Below are positions 15,097 through 26,996 of a DNA stretch of 64,000 nucleotides, piece after piece. Numbering within the stretch: position 1 is the first letter of the stretch; every line of letters starts with the position of its first letter. The notes under the pieces are model-generated. The model had not been told where the DNA came from. It did not search any database and worked only from the letters and a program-made list of their open reading frames with translations. Source of the DNA: Proteromonas lacertae (taxonomy: Eukaryota; Sar; Bigyra; Opalinata; Proteromonadidae); assembly GCA_002245135.1 (NCBI GenBank), contig NGBS01000875.1, positions 124,001 to 188,000 of the forward strand, read 5' to 3'. The translations under genes were made by a program, and so were the position numbers.

Positions 15097-15364
15097 TTTT
15101 TATGTGTTTTATTCCTCTTTAAATCAAAAAAGATGTAAAATTTCTAAATATTTTTAATCCCTCAACTTCTTAAAATCAATATGAAACATCTTTAGAATGA
15201 CTTGTAGCTTACTTAAATAGAATAAAATGTGGTGTACGCAACTGACTACACAGTCATTTATAACAATCTATAAATTATGAATTATTTCAACTTTTTATTC
15301 ATTATGATAAGATTTTAATAATCAAACAAAAGCTAAAAAGTATTAATAACGAAAAATATTAGAA

Positions 15365-18300
15365 TCACAAGCCAATTCGTTTAGGTGTATATCTTCGATT
15401 ACTATTTACTTTACCAGGTGTAGCTATTTGAGAACGTTTAGATTTGGGAGGAGGCATTATACTCTTCTCATTATCTTTCTTTCTTAATTCAGATAATCTT
15501 TCTTCTTCTTCCATTTCTTTCAACTTCTCTTTTTCCATCTTTTTCTTCTCCAATCTTGTCTTTGGATCATTTATACTGAAGAATTTATCACCTTGATTAG
15601 CTAACCATTCTCCATCTACAGCTGTGACACAATGCATATATTCTTTACTAGTCATTACCAATTCATGATATACTACATAATCAGGAGTATATCCTAATCC
15701 ATACAAAGCAGAACCAGGATGTAAATTACATGGTATATTACTCAATAAATTCACATATTCACCTATTCCTTTCAATTTAGCAGCATTATGGAAATACGAT
15801 CCACAGATTGTTTCTCTTACTACATCCCATTCAGTACCACAAGTTTCTACTGGCAATTTCAATTGTTTCATTATATCCATTATTTGTTCTCGAATTTCTG
15901 CAGCTTTTTTCATTGATTTAGGATTTATGAAATTTTGTTCACACCAGTTTGAACTATAATTATTATTACACCATTGCTTATATGTATTTAATAAAGTCAA
16001 ATGATCACTTTCTGGTACAAAAAATTTCTCTCTTTTGCTATCAGCATCAGCTTCATTATCTTTCGGTCTATAAAAAACAGGAGGAACAGATAACATTGAA
16101 ACTATTGTAATGATTTCAGACGAACATTTATAATCTACAGAATTAACTACCATCTTTGATAATGGAGGATCTAATGGTAACTCTACCATATTCTTACCTA
16201 ATTTCGTTAATTCACCTGTATTATCTAAAGCACCTAATACCCATAGTTGATACATTGATTGTAATATATTCGCTTGAGGAGGAGAATCCATAAATGGAAA
16301 TTTCAATAAATCACTTACACCTAATGACTTTAATAATAATACAATATTTCCTAAATTCGTTCTTTGAATCTCTGGAATCTGATTGGCTAACATCTCATTA
16401 GCAAACATTAATTCAGTATATAATCTATAACAATAACCAACACCTGTTCTACCTGCTCTTCCTTTTCTTTGGTTTGCTGAAGCTTGAGATATGGGTGTAA
16501 TTTGTAAAGCATCCATACCTATACTTGGATTATATACTTTCACTTTACAATATCCACTATCTACTACATATCGAATACCATCTACAGTTAACGATGTTTC
16601 AGCTACATTTGTTGATACTATACATTTCCTTGCACCATTTGGAGCTTTCTGAAATATTCTTGCTTGTAAATCAGCTGGTAATTGAGAATACATTGGTAAT
16701 ATTAATAATGGATTTAAATTCTCTAATTTTGACATCTTTTCAGCTAATAATTCGCATGTACATTCTATATCAGCTTGACCTGTCATAAACACCAATATAT
16801 CTCCAGGAGAAGGATTACAATGGATAGTAAGTACTTGTTTCACTGCAGCATCTACATAATCTTCACAAGGACTTTTAGTATGATAAACCTCAACAGGAAA
16901 TGTTCTACCAGGTATGTGATAGACAGGAACACCTCCAAAGAAATTACTAAATTTATCACTATCCATTGTTGCACTAGTAACTATTAATTTTAAATCTTTT
17001 CGTTTTTGGATTATTGTTCTTAATATACCAAATAATACATCAGTATTGAGTGATCTTTCATGAGCTTCATCCATTATTATTACACTGTAATCTTCTAGTA
17101 ATGGATCTTTTAAACTTTCTCTTAATAATACACCATCTGTCATGTATTTAATCTTCGTATTTCTACTCGTTCTATCTTCAAATCTGATTGCATAACCAAC
17201 TATACCTCCTACATCACATCCTACTTCATTAGCGACTCGCTCTGCGACAGACATTGCTGCTACACGTCTTGGTTGAGTACAACCGATTTTACCATTATTA
17301 CTAAAACCACTTTCATATACAAATTGAGTCAATTGTGTGGTTTTACCTGAACCAGTTTCACCAACTACTACCACTATCTGATTCTCACGTATTATATTGA
17401 CAATTTCTTCTTTAACTGAATAGACAGGCAAAGATTCTCGTTGTTCTTTAATTGTATGTGTCTTTGCAAATTCACTCACTGCTTCATTGTTTGTCATATG
17501 ATCTGCATACTTTGCACCATCTCTGAATTTGCCTTCTATTAGTTGTTCTTCTTGTATATCATCTTGTTCTTTGATTTCTTTAAGTCCTAAGAGATTGCCC
17601 ATCTTTGAACCGTTTAACTCCCAGAATCTTTGTCTTCCTTTACTATTCTCTTTCTAATACAATAAATAAATAAATATATATATATATATATATAAATACT
17701 TTTATCATCATTTCTCTCACTAACGGAGATCCATTCTTCGCCAATTTTGCAAAATCAGAACTTTCATCTTTCACAGTACTTACCATCTTCTTCTGTGTAG
17801 TAAAAGTCACTCTTCCATCTAAGAATGGTGGTTTAATTGCATGAACTATAATTGATACTCTTTCTGTTCCATCATCTTCATCATTATCAAGGCCAGTATC
17901 CTCAACTATACCACTACTTGTTAATCGATTTCTTTCCCATCTTTCTTGATCTTTTAATACCATACTTTTTAAAGCAGATAATCCTCTTGGCTTCTTTTCA
18001 CCTAATGCTCTTTGTTTTTCCATTAGTTTTTCTTTTTCTTTTAATTTATTTTCATCACCAATGAAAGGGTTGTATGAGTCAATATCTACTGCATCTTCAT
18101 TCTATTTATATTATAATATTAAATAATAATAATAATTTATACAAGATAAAAACTTCTATCAAAATCTTCATTTTTCATATTATACGATTTATTCATTTGT
18201 TCCCATGTATTATCATTATTTCCATCTCTTCGTGGAGTTCTTTCCCATTCATTTCCACTAGTTTCTTTAATTGAACTACTCATTATCCACTTACCATTAG

Positions 18301-19263
18301 AAGATGATGATGTTATTGGAGTAGAATTTCTTATTGATATTGATGATGATGATGGAGTTTTGTTATTATTGATACTTCTACTACTATTTGATGTTCTTAT
18401 TGTTGATAATCTTTCAGGTCTTTCCCATTCATTCGTATCTATTCCAATACCACTTCTTTGTATTTCTTCACTATCACTGTTATTCCTACTGCTGCTATTG
18501 CTATGATGATGACTAGAATGATGGTGGTGATGGTGATGGTGATGATGGTTATGGTTATTATCATTAATAGCCATTCCATGATGTTGTTGTTCTCTACGTT
18601 TCTTGATTATTCGTTCTTCTGCATCTTTATCTAAACCTGGTGTATGTGAAGGAGTTTCTAATACCCTTTCACGATATGATCTCTTCATTTTGTGAGAATC
18701 AATTCTGTTATGGTTGTTATTATTATTTTCATTGATTTCTTTTTCTTTTTCTTTATTTTCTAATTTTATTTGGTTTGAGAGATTGTCTAAACCTAGTGAA
18801 GATGTTAATGACTGTTTTTTCTTTGATTTGTTCGGATTTTTTATTATCAGTCCACCTTCTTCATCTTCATAAACTGTTCCTTTATGATGTTCAACATCTC
18901 CAAATATGTTTAAATCAGCATTCTTGTTATTTGGATTATTTTGTTCTTCAATGGATTGAATCTATAACTATATAAAAATGTAGAAAAATATACACGTTCG
19001 ATTAAGGAGGATTTTGTGTCATTCACTTTCTTGTATATTGAAAAAAGAGTGGTGTTGTTTTTAAGACCATAATCACCACATGCTTCTTTAAATACATTAA
19101 AATCATTATTTCGCAAAGCAAAACGAATTACATCTTTACCAAGTGTTGTATTTACGTCTTTTAACTCCAATTCTTTTGATACATCTACTGCCACATCATT
19201 GATTAGTTCTGATTGTTGCAAAATAGCTTCTTCTGCTTTAAATAAGGTTGATCCATAATTCAT
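15365..19263 (-). CDS. DHX38: PRP16/DHX38 splicing DEAH-box helicase
   Basis: Four exons (18994-19263, 18143-18961, 17700-18101, 15365-17653) with introns of 32, 41 and 46 nt, all phase 0, give 1,259 residues; human DHX38 has 1,227. The helicase core shows GETGSGKT (near residue 594), DEAH, TSATM and [10 protein letters not shown]. The conserved N-terminal phrases VETPSH-like, [15 protein letters not shown] and SEFAK identify PRP16 rather than PRP2, PRP22 or PRP43. The N-terminal third is low-complexity, with a ten-histidine run and Asn/Ser stretches. PRP16 remodels the spliceosome after the first step of splicing, which fits an intron-rich genome. The start ATG at 19263 is 88 bp from the divergent YKT6 start. 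Confidence 0.95.
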
Positions 19264-19305
19264 TTCAATCAAAAAAAAAGATGGTCAAAAAGTCACTTTT
19301 GATTT

Positions 19306-19315
19306 GGCTTGAGCC
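19306..19315. promoter_or_regulatory. GGCTTGAGCC element between PRP16 and YKT6
   Basis: GGCTTGAGCC lies in the 88-bp interval between the divergent PRP16 and YKT6 start codons, 37 bp before YKT6. It contains the recurring GGCTTGA element. A shared promoter role is inferred. Confidence 0.4.
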
Positions 19316-19351
19316 ACAAAAAATTCTTTATTTTTGTTTTTTGATTTTAAG

Positions 19352-20016
19352 ATGAAGTTATTAGCTCTTTGTATGTTGAGATGGAATGATGAAGTAAACA
19401 CCGAACCAATATTTTTGTGTAGCGATTTTGAATTATCGAGTTTTACTTTTTTTCAAAGATCAACGTATATACCAGTATTTTATACATTTAAAGTGTTCAA
19501 CAAACTTTGACATTCGCAGCTAGATTAGTAGCAAAACGAACTCCAGCTGGGACAAGAATGCCAGTAGAACATCAAGGTTATATGTGTTACAGTTATCGTC
19601 ATAGTGATGGTTTAACTTGTATAGCGATATGTGACAAAGAATATCCTGAGAGAGTTGCTTTTTCAATTGGTTGGCAATTAATCCAAGACTTTGAAAGTCA
19701 ATACACGAAAGATCGTTGGATAGGAGTAATGACTGATAATACATTACCACTAAAGAACCTACATGATACATTAATCAAAGCTCAAAACCCAGCTGATATT
19801 GATCAATTAACCAAAGTACAAGATCAACTAGATGAAACAAAGAAAGTGGCAATTAAATCATTAGATGCATTATTAGAAAGAGGAGAATCATTAGAACAGT
19901 TGGCAGATAAGAGTAATGATCTAAATATGCGTATATTGTTATATATTTATTATAATCATTTAGAAGCGAAAGTATTTGTAAAATCAACTCCTAGTGGATG
20001 TTGTGTAATCTTCTAA
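19352..20016 (+). CDS. YKT6: YKT6, prenylated R-SNARE
   Basis: Three exons (19352-19464, 19494-19930, 19964-20016) give 200 residues; human YKT6 has 198. The N-terminal longin domain carries SSFTFFQRST and LTFAARLVAKRTPAGTR, followed by an R-SNARE helix (KVQDQLDETKKVAIKSLDAL, LLERGESLEQLADKS). The C-terminus GCCVIF is a CAAX-type prenylation signal with an adjacent cysteine for palmitoylation. YKT6 is a membrane-fusion SNARE of ER-Golgi, vacuolar and autophagic transport. The first intron ends in AAAG. The second intron (33 nt) has no stop and a length divisible by three, so retention would insert 11 residues before the C-terminal tail. Confidence 0.95.
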
Positions 20017-20182
20017 AATAGTTATTTGTATACATTGATAATCTTATAATTATTTTATTGTTTTATTTGTATAGTTTTTGTATTTTGTAATTCAAATAAT
20101 TTAAGCTTAAGTGTAAAATGAATTTATGAATTAATTTGATGAAAAATTCATCCAATAAAAAACAATCAAACTGGTGTAAAAA

Positions 20183-20189
20183 AGCTTGA
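20183..20189 (+). promoter_or_regulatory. GCTTGA element upstream of kinase-LRR gene A
   Basis: AGCTTGA lies about 70 bp before the start codon at 20255, followed by AT-rich sequence. It is another copy of the recurring element. Confidence 0.35.
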
Positions 20190-20254
20190 AATTTTGAATT
20201 ACTTGATCATCTTCATAATATAGTGAGTATAGTTGTATTCAGAGGTTTAAATCA

Positions 20255-23200
20255 ATGAGTGAATTTTCAGAATGGTTGAATAAAAACAACTATGAAGTAT
20301 AAATCCTTATTATTTATGTTTTAGATAACGAATCACAAGAGTGGATGTGATATTTGTGAAATAAAGGGTGTAAATGGAGGTGCCAGGAAATTATTGAAGG
20401 TGATGAGTGTAAATAATCTAGATAAGGAAGCAGTGAAAGAAGTGGTAGATACAATGAATAGAATAAACAATTTAAACATGAATGGTTTAATGAAATACAG
20501 AATAATAGAAAGTGATGGTAATGTGTTATATCGTGTTATGAGAAGATACAAGGTTCATTTAGATGAAATAGATCCAGTTAAGTATTTTGAAGAGGATGGT
20601 CCATTTAATATATTAAATGGAATATTAGATATATTAAAGAGTTTAGATGAGAATGGAACTTTTCATAGTGATTTAAAACCATCAAATATATTCTTAAATG
20701 ATGAAAATGAAGTAGTTATTACTGATTATTGCCAAAATATATTATATAAAGGAAGGGAAGGAAGGAAAATCGATGGTAAAAGAGATAACTTATGTTTTGT
20801 TAGTGTAGATGAATTAACAGGGAAAGAGATAGATAAATCAAGTGATATTTGGAATTTTGGGTTGATATATTATTATATAAAAAGTGGTAAATATCCTTTT
20901 GTTGGATCAAATATGTTAGAGACAATAGAAAATATACGAGATGTAAAATACATACCATTGGAAGGAGAATTTAATTTGCAGTTGAATATATTCTTTAATA
21001 GGACAATATGCAAAGACAAGTCAAGACGTTATGAATTAAATAAAGTAATAGAAGAGTTGAAAAGTATAAAACATTATAAATATATCTATATAGAATTAAA
21101 CGAAGATAAACTTCCAGTAGCACCATTAGAAGATGAAGTGCTGAACGTTATAGAATGGATGGGTATAAATATATATTAATATAACGGTTGTATAGAGTAC
21201 AGAGATGATTTGATAGAAATATACAATAATAAACCTAATGAAGAAATAATATCTATATTATTAACAATGAAATTATTCAAAGAAGACACATCAATTTATA
21301 ATAAACTAAATGAAGGAAATAGTTTAGATATGAAGATATTTAATATTAATACACCCTACAATGACAAAGAGATTGTTACAATATACTCAAGTTCCATTTA
21401 TTTCAGTGAAGAAGGAATTGAATATTTTTTTAGAATGATGAAAAGAATCAATCCATCAAAACTCAAATTTTGTATAATTCAGAAATATTTAGTTATATAG
21501 ATGATGGGTTTTCAATTCCTGAGAAATATCAATCAATATTTATTTCCAAAATAACTGAATTTCCAAATCTTCAAGAATTAGATTTATCATCATGTTATCT
21601 TGCTTTCAAATTTGTAGAATTATTTGTCAAATCAATTCCTCATATGTTGAAATTAAAATATGTAAACATTTCAAGTATATATTATTCTATATTCACTTTT
21701 ATATTTGATATAGATAACCTAGTTGGTCCAGAAGGATTCAAATTATTGCTTCCACATCTAAATTTATTAATTAGTGAAGAAAATGTATTGAATATTATGG
21801 GAATGAATTTAAATGATGAATCAATGATGTTATTATCAGAAGCATTACATAAATATCCAAATCTTGAGAAGTTATACATTAACAATAACAAGAATATTCA
21901 TTCTGTTGGATTAAAAGAATTATTCTCCAAATTTCCTATTTCAAAAGTCGAATTTGATTTTAATGGAAGTAAAGAATTATTGATTGACAAAGTCATTCAA
22001 GAATTGCTCAAATACATTAAATCCAACAATGGACTATATTTCTCCAATTTAGAAATTGATGATGATTTTTTCAAATTATTTATTTCTTTAAGATCAAATG
22101 AAATGAAAGAAATAAAAAGATTGGATTTGAGTAGTATACTTTGTAATTTTTCTATTTTTTAGATAATAAACTAACATATAAAAGTGTTGAAATTCTAATA
22201 AGCAACTTATCTTCCATTTTCAAGTCTGAAAGAGCTTCTATTATATGAAAATGAAATAGGAGATAAAGGAATGAAATTATTGTCTCCTCATATTGATTTG
22301 TTAATAGATGATGATAAATGCATTAATTGTTCAAGTATTGTTATTATTTTATCTTTGATAGAAATGAGATTAACGTCAAACGGATTAAAATATGCATTAG
22401 ATGGTTTAAAGAATGTCAAATATAATTTCAAACTAGATTTACATGACAATAATATAAATTCACATGGAATAAATGATTTGATGAATTACATACAAGAAAA
22501 TAATAACATTAAAAAGTTACTTATCCATGGTATATTTATTTAATGATTAATTATTTGTTTAATAGATAATCCAATTGGTAATGTTGGTTTTGAATTGTTA
22601 TTAAGCAAGTTGGTTATGATAATGTTGGAAAATATTGAGAATATGAGTAATATATCAATAGATGATGAAAGTGTAATATTATTGTCAAAAAAGATGTATT
22701 TAGTTGATTATTTTTGTAAGACAATAAATCTAAATGGAAATAATATAAGTGGTAAAGGATTAAAAGCGATTTGTTCAAAATCGTTAGAAAAAGAATACTA
22801 CCCTTTTATTCAAATGAATTGTTCATCTTGGTCAGATGAAGAATCGAATTATTATTTTGATTATTGTGGGGAAAAAAATGGAAATAAATCAGTAGATTAT
22901 GATTTTTCTAGTATGAAATTTATATTTATAATAGAATAGATATGAATTTGAATGATTCTCACATTTCATTAATTAAACATATAAAATATGAAAATCTTGA
23001 TTTATCCAACAATAGAATTACTGCAAAAGGATTAAAAGAATTAATTGAATCATTGCCATATTATTCCAAGCATATAGCAATATTCAACAATGAAATTGGG
23101 GATGAAGGAGTTGAGATAATATGTAAACATTTAGATAAATTTGATGAAACATCATCATTAAATCTTTCAAGTATTTTATGAATATTATATTGTTTTTCAA

Positions 23201-23553
23201 TTTGAATAGATATTGGAATGAATGAAAAAGGATTAAAAACATTGATAGAAAGATTAAAAGATTATAAACCATTAAAAGAGATAAACATATCAGGAAATGT
23301 GATAAATGAAGAAGAATTAATGCTAATGAAAGTGAATAAAGTTGTGTTTGAGTGTTTAGAAGAATTATCAATAACAGTAAATGAAAATATAGATAAATTA
23401 TCATTTTTAAAAACATTTTCATCAATTTCAAGAATAAACTTAGATGTAATATCAGAAGAAGAAAATATACAATTATCAGAAGAAGAAAATATACAATTAT
23501 CAGAAGAAGACGATAGAAGAAGAGGAAACATTTTCATCTATTTCAGATTTTGA
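20255..23553 (+). CDS. Kinase-LRR protein A (predicted active kinase)
   Basis: Ten exons with introns at 20297-20324, 21163-21195, 21472-21500, 21675-21713, 22134-22162, 22335-22361, 22530-22565, 22911-22939 and 23171-23209 give about 1,002 residues. The N-terminal domain is a divergent protein kinase: beta-3 lysine in LLKVM (about K39), catalytic loop HSDLKPSN (Asp near 130), TDYC in place of DFG, then SDIWNFGLIYYY. No glycine-rich loop is clear. The rest is an array of ribonuclease-inhibitor-like LRRs. Six introns split the same codon of an LRR unit in phase 1. The frame breaks once, at the TTTT run 22217-22220, where one T too many leads to TGA at 22246; the downstream frame restores the LRR pattern (SLKELLLYENEIGD). 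An acidic tail follows. The substrate is unknown. Confidence 0.8.
22210..22248 (+). other. Frame break in kinase-LRR gene A
   Basis: The exon from 22163 to 22334 carries one base more than its frame allows. Removing one T from the run at 22217-22220 makes the segment match paralogue B (NLSLIPNLEYLKLHGNDIGDEG) and keeps the LRR leucines. This places the change before the premature TGA at 22246. It is either a real frameshift or a homopolymer error. Confidence 0.65.
23452..23509 (+). repeat. 24-bp direct repeat in the coding tail
   Basis: A 24-bp unit encoding SEEENIQL occurs twice in tandem, with a partial third copy, in the last exon of kinase-LRR gene A. It lengthens the acidic tail by whole codons and keeps the frame. 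Confidence 0.8.
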
Positions 23554-23974
23554 CCTATAAACTAAAATAAATAAATATTCGATATAAAGTATATAACAAG
23601 TGTTTTTAGAAGTAAAAACATGTCTCATAACTAAACATCATGTATATAGACTGTTTTTGTGAGATATTTATCACTACAGAATATAAATATCTTAAAGCTC
23701 AGTCAAATAAAAAGAGATTTATATATATTCATACATTTATTTAACATATTCACAACCCATTTCTCATTTACAGTTGTAGAACAGACAAAAAAATCATTTT
23801 CATTTTCAAAATGATAAATGCTTGACTCGATTTGGCTTGAATATTTGATTTTTTAATTTTGATTTTAAGATAATGTAATGGATTAAACTACTCAATTATA
23901 TTAGAATGCAAGAAAACAATGAAAATAAAACCAAAAGTAAAATAAAAAATGTGTTAAATTAAGAGTATTATTAC
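23554..23974. other. Intergenic region with orphan promoter-like sequence
   Basis: No gene is visible here. At 23834 GGCTTGA is followed by a T-rich stretch ending TTTTGATTTTAAGAT, which closely resembles the sequence just before the YKT6 ATG at 19352. Here the following frame ends after two codons. It may be a relic of a duplicated promoter. Confidence 0.35.
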
Positions 23975-25145
23975 TTAATCTTCTAAATATACTGTATCTA
24001 GATAAGACCACAAACTAAACAAATCTTCAGCACCTAATTTATGAATTCCACTTATTCTATTGATTTGTTTAATGTCAACAGAGATTGGAGCAGTTAAAAT
24101 ACCTCCTTCTATCTGTTTCAGAGTAATATTGTATCTCTCAGCAATTTGACCAAAGTATGCATCATCAATATAATGTATTGGTTTTACTACTAAACCACCT
24201 TCATATACCTATAATAACAAAATGAGAATAGAATTATCAAAAAGAAATTAGTACTTTTTTAACAACATCAATTGGATAAATAAATAAACATCCTGATAAA
24301 TAATTGGGCCATTCATCTTTTGGATAGAATTCTTCAAATATTGAATTTTTATGTTTCATATCTCTTATTACACTTCCATGACGAATTATATATCCAATCG
24401 CTGTATTTTCTATTACATCTTCATCAGATTTTACTAAATTCTTATCAACAATTTGTTTGAGATTTACATACATATCCATATCAGATTTTATCATGTATTT
24501 TATATTTTCACAATTATTTAATATCCATTTATAACACAACATTGCTGTTATTGTATTATTCAAGTATGTATTTTTATGAGAAAATTGAATTATATCATTA
24601 TATTTATATAATTCATTCAGTAATAATTCATTCTCTGTATTATTATTTTCATTTGTTCCCATAAAGAATGCTAATTTGAATGTATAACCATTATATTTAT
24701 CAATTTTACCCCAAGTATTTCTCACTGAATATCTTTCTTTGAATTGATTTGGACCACAATGAATTACTAATAATATTGATGGATTTTTATTACATAAATT
24801 ATTTGGTTCGAGTACTGTATTGTATTTGGCAGGATAATGAATGGTTTGTTGTTCTTTTGTGTATGGTTCTTTCATATAATATTCAGAATATAAATCATTA
24901 TGGTTTTTATTCTTTCCAACAAAACATGATTTTGAATTGGTTCTATTTGCTTGTACACATAGGAAAAAATCTTTACTAGTAGCTGATAAAGAATCATCAT
25001 AGGCTGATTCTAAATTTGTAAAATCTGTTCTTAACATATTTCGTTTTTCTAAAGGAGGATCTGTAACAATCACATTATTCCATTCAAAGATAAAGATAAT
25101 AATTGTGAAAATTGCTGCTATACACACTATAAAAATGCTATTCAT
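23975..25145 (-). CDS. GT31-family glycosyltransferase, type II membrane protein
   Basis: Two exons (24255-25145 and 23975-24208), joined by a 46-nt intron with a GTACTA donor, give 374 residues. A hydrophobic segment at about residues 3-20 fits a type II signal anchor for the Golgi. The catalytic domain has the beta-1,3-glycosyltransferase pattern: RYSVRNTWGK, IKSDMDMYVNL with the metal-binding D-x-D, YLSGCLFIYP and DDAYFGQIAE. These are the hallmarks of the beta-1,3-galactosyl/GlcNAc-transferase family. The enzyme probably adds a sugar from a UDP donor to glycoproteins or glycolipids; sugar and acceptor cannot be told. The start at 25145 is 42 bp from the divergent acyltransferase gene. Confidence 0.85.
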
Positions 25146-25167
25146 TAAATAGGTTTGACGAAGTAGA

Positions 25168-25176
25168 TCAAGCTTT
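25168..25176. promoter_or_regulatory. TCAAGC element in a 42-bp divergent promoter
   Basis: TCAAGCTTT sits in the 42 bp between the divergent GT31 and DGAT2 start codons, 20 bp before the DGAT2 ATG. It is likely shared by both genes. Confidence 0.4.
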
Positions 25177-25187
25177 TTCTTCTAAAA

Positions 25188-26376
25188 ATGGATCCATCAC
25201 CGTATCTTCATCGTCTTTGAATTTTCTCAATAGATTTAATGAGATAAAGGATATTCGTGTTTATGAAAAGGGAAAACAATATTATCTTGAAGAACATAAT
25301 GGTAAAGATCAAAGCTGGTTCAATTTTCTTTGGGCTGTGTTTACTCTTGGAATATTTTGTGGATGGTACCATATATTAGCAGTGTTGATAATTGGTTCTT
25401 TTTTCTCAACCACTTGTTTAGGTATATATGCTATTTGTGTATTATAACAGTGATATTAATCTTAATATTTGGTTCCTTATTCTTACCAGCTAAATTATAT
25501 TGGGAAAGAGCAGCTCGTTCTTTTACATTCAAAACATGGCGTGAGTTCTTTTCATTTTCTGTTATTTCTGATGGTGATTTTGATCCAGATGCAAAATATT
25601 TATACGCAGAATATCCACATGGATCTGTACCTCTTGGACCAGTGTTAGGTGGAGCTTCATTGCCAATATTTGCACATAGGATATGCATAATATCATTTTT
25701 ATAGAATAAAACTATCATCTTATAATATTCTTTAATGTTTATTTAAGCAACAACCACTCAAAGCGCATTATGTGTTCCATTATGGAGACATATCTATAAA
25801 TGGTTAGGATGTGTAGTAGCATCACGTAAGAATGTGATGAAATATATTCAAAACTATTCAATTGGTATAGTATGTGGAGGGATAGCAGAAATGTTCGAGA
25901 ATGAGATGGATAGTGATAACATCATTGGATATCGTAAAGGATATATCCGTTGTGCTGTAGAAAGTGGAACTCCTATTGTCCCAATCTATTATTTCGGAAA
26001 TGCACAATTGTTCCACTTTGGACCTAAATTCATGCAGACATTGTCTAGAAAATTGGGAGCTTCTCTTGGAATACCTTATAATGACTATTTTCTACCATTC
26101 CCAAGAAGAATTCCAATAATGTATGTAAATGGTCAACCAGTATACACTAAGAAGGTATTTATGTTATAGTTTATTAATTTTTATTGTATTTAGACAAGTC
26201 CGAGTGATGAGAATTATGAAGCTTATGTTGAAGAAATTCATCAAAAAGTTAACGATGAAATTATTGAATTGTACTATAAATATAAGGATGTGTATTATCA
26301 TGGTGAAGATCATCCTTTATATATGTACAAATCAGAGAAAGAGTTGAGTGGAGTAAATAGTAAAAAGACAAAGTAA
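25188..26376 (+). CDS. DGAT2-family acyltransferase
   Basis: Five exons (25188-25201, 25234-25421, 25451-25684, 25748-26154, 26194-26376) give 341 residues. The first exon encodes only MDPSP. Two hydrophobic helices (FNFLWAVFTLGIF and the following stretch) anchor it in the ER membrane. The motif EYPHGSVPLG corresponds to the family HPHG motif. ALCVPLWRHIYKWLGCV, GGIAEMF, RKGYIRCAVESGTPIVPIY and NGQPVYT match the DGAT2/MOGAT core. The family acylates diacylglycerol, monoacylglycerol or wax alcohols for storage lipid. The third intron (25685-25747) begins GCATAA rather than GTATAA; this GC-AG intron is the only solution that keeps the frame. Confidence 0.85.
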
Positions 26377-26509
26377 TATTAATTAACAAATATAATTATT
26401 TGTCATATATTGCATTGTATTTCTTGTTTAAAAGATAATGAAGAAAATAAAAATGTGACATTTTGACATGTAATATTCTGTTTGATTTACATTTGAAATT
26501 TTGAAGCAT

Positions 26510-26871
26510 ATGAGTATTTTCAATCGTATTTAATAATTATAGGTGGATATAGAACAGAATTAAAAGTAGATGAAAGAGAATTCAAATCTGATTATGCTTT
26601 ACCTACAGAATTAGTGGATGAAGTATATAAATCAGTTAATCTTTAGTCAAATAGAATAGAAAGAATAGAATATTCAATTAACCAGAAATTACAGAATGAT
26701 GCTAAATCAAATAAGGATTATTTAGATACATATGTAGTGCCAACCCTATTGCTTGGTTTTACTGCACTTTCAAAAGAAAAGTATAACAAAATTGTGATTT
26801 ACAAGTATAGACCATCAAATCCACTTGAATTTTTAGGTAATTTTCTGCTAGAACACAGTGACGATGTATAA
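26510..26871 (+). CDS. DPY30-like protein
   Basis: This small gene is split into exons too short to show as one ORF. Exons 26510-26513 (ATG plus one base), 26543-26622, 26647-26780 and 26811-26871 give about 92 residues. The C-terminal half is a DPY30 dimerisation motif: YVVPTLLLGFTALSKEK then PSNPLEFLGNFLLEH, close to the family phrase VVPILLQGL..KERPPNPIEFLA. DPY30 binds the ASH2 subunit of COMPASS histone-methyltransferase complexes; related domains also occur in flagellar radial-spoke proteins, so the partner here is open. The second intron is either 24 nt (26623-26646, GTATAT donor) or 33 nt (26614-26646, GTGGAT donor). Confidence 0.75.
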
Positions 26872-26996
26872 TTTAATTGTTATTAATTTACATTAGTATT
26901 TATTATAGAATTTTGTTTTTATTTTTCAAACCCAAACACTACATTTTTATTTAAAACAATTAATTAATAATAAAAGAAACAAACAATTTATATTCC

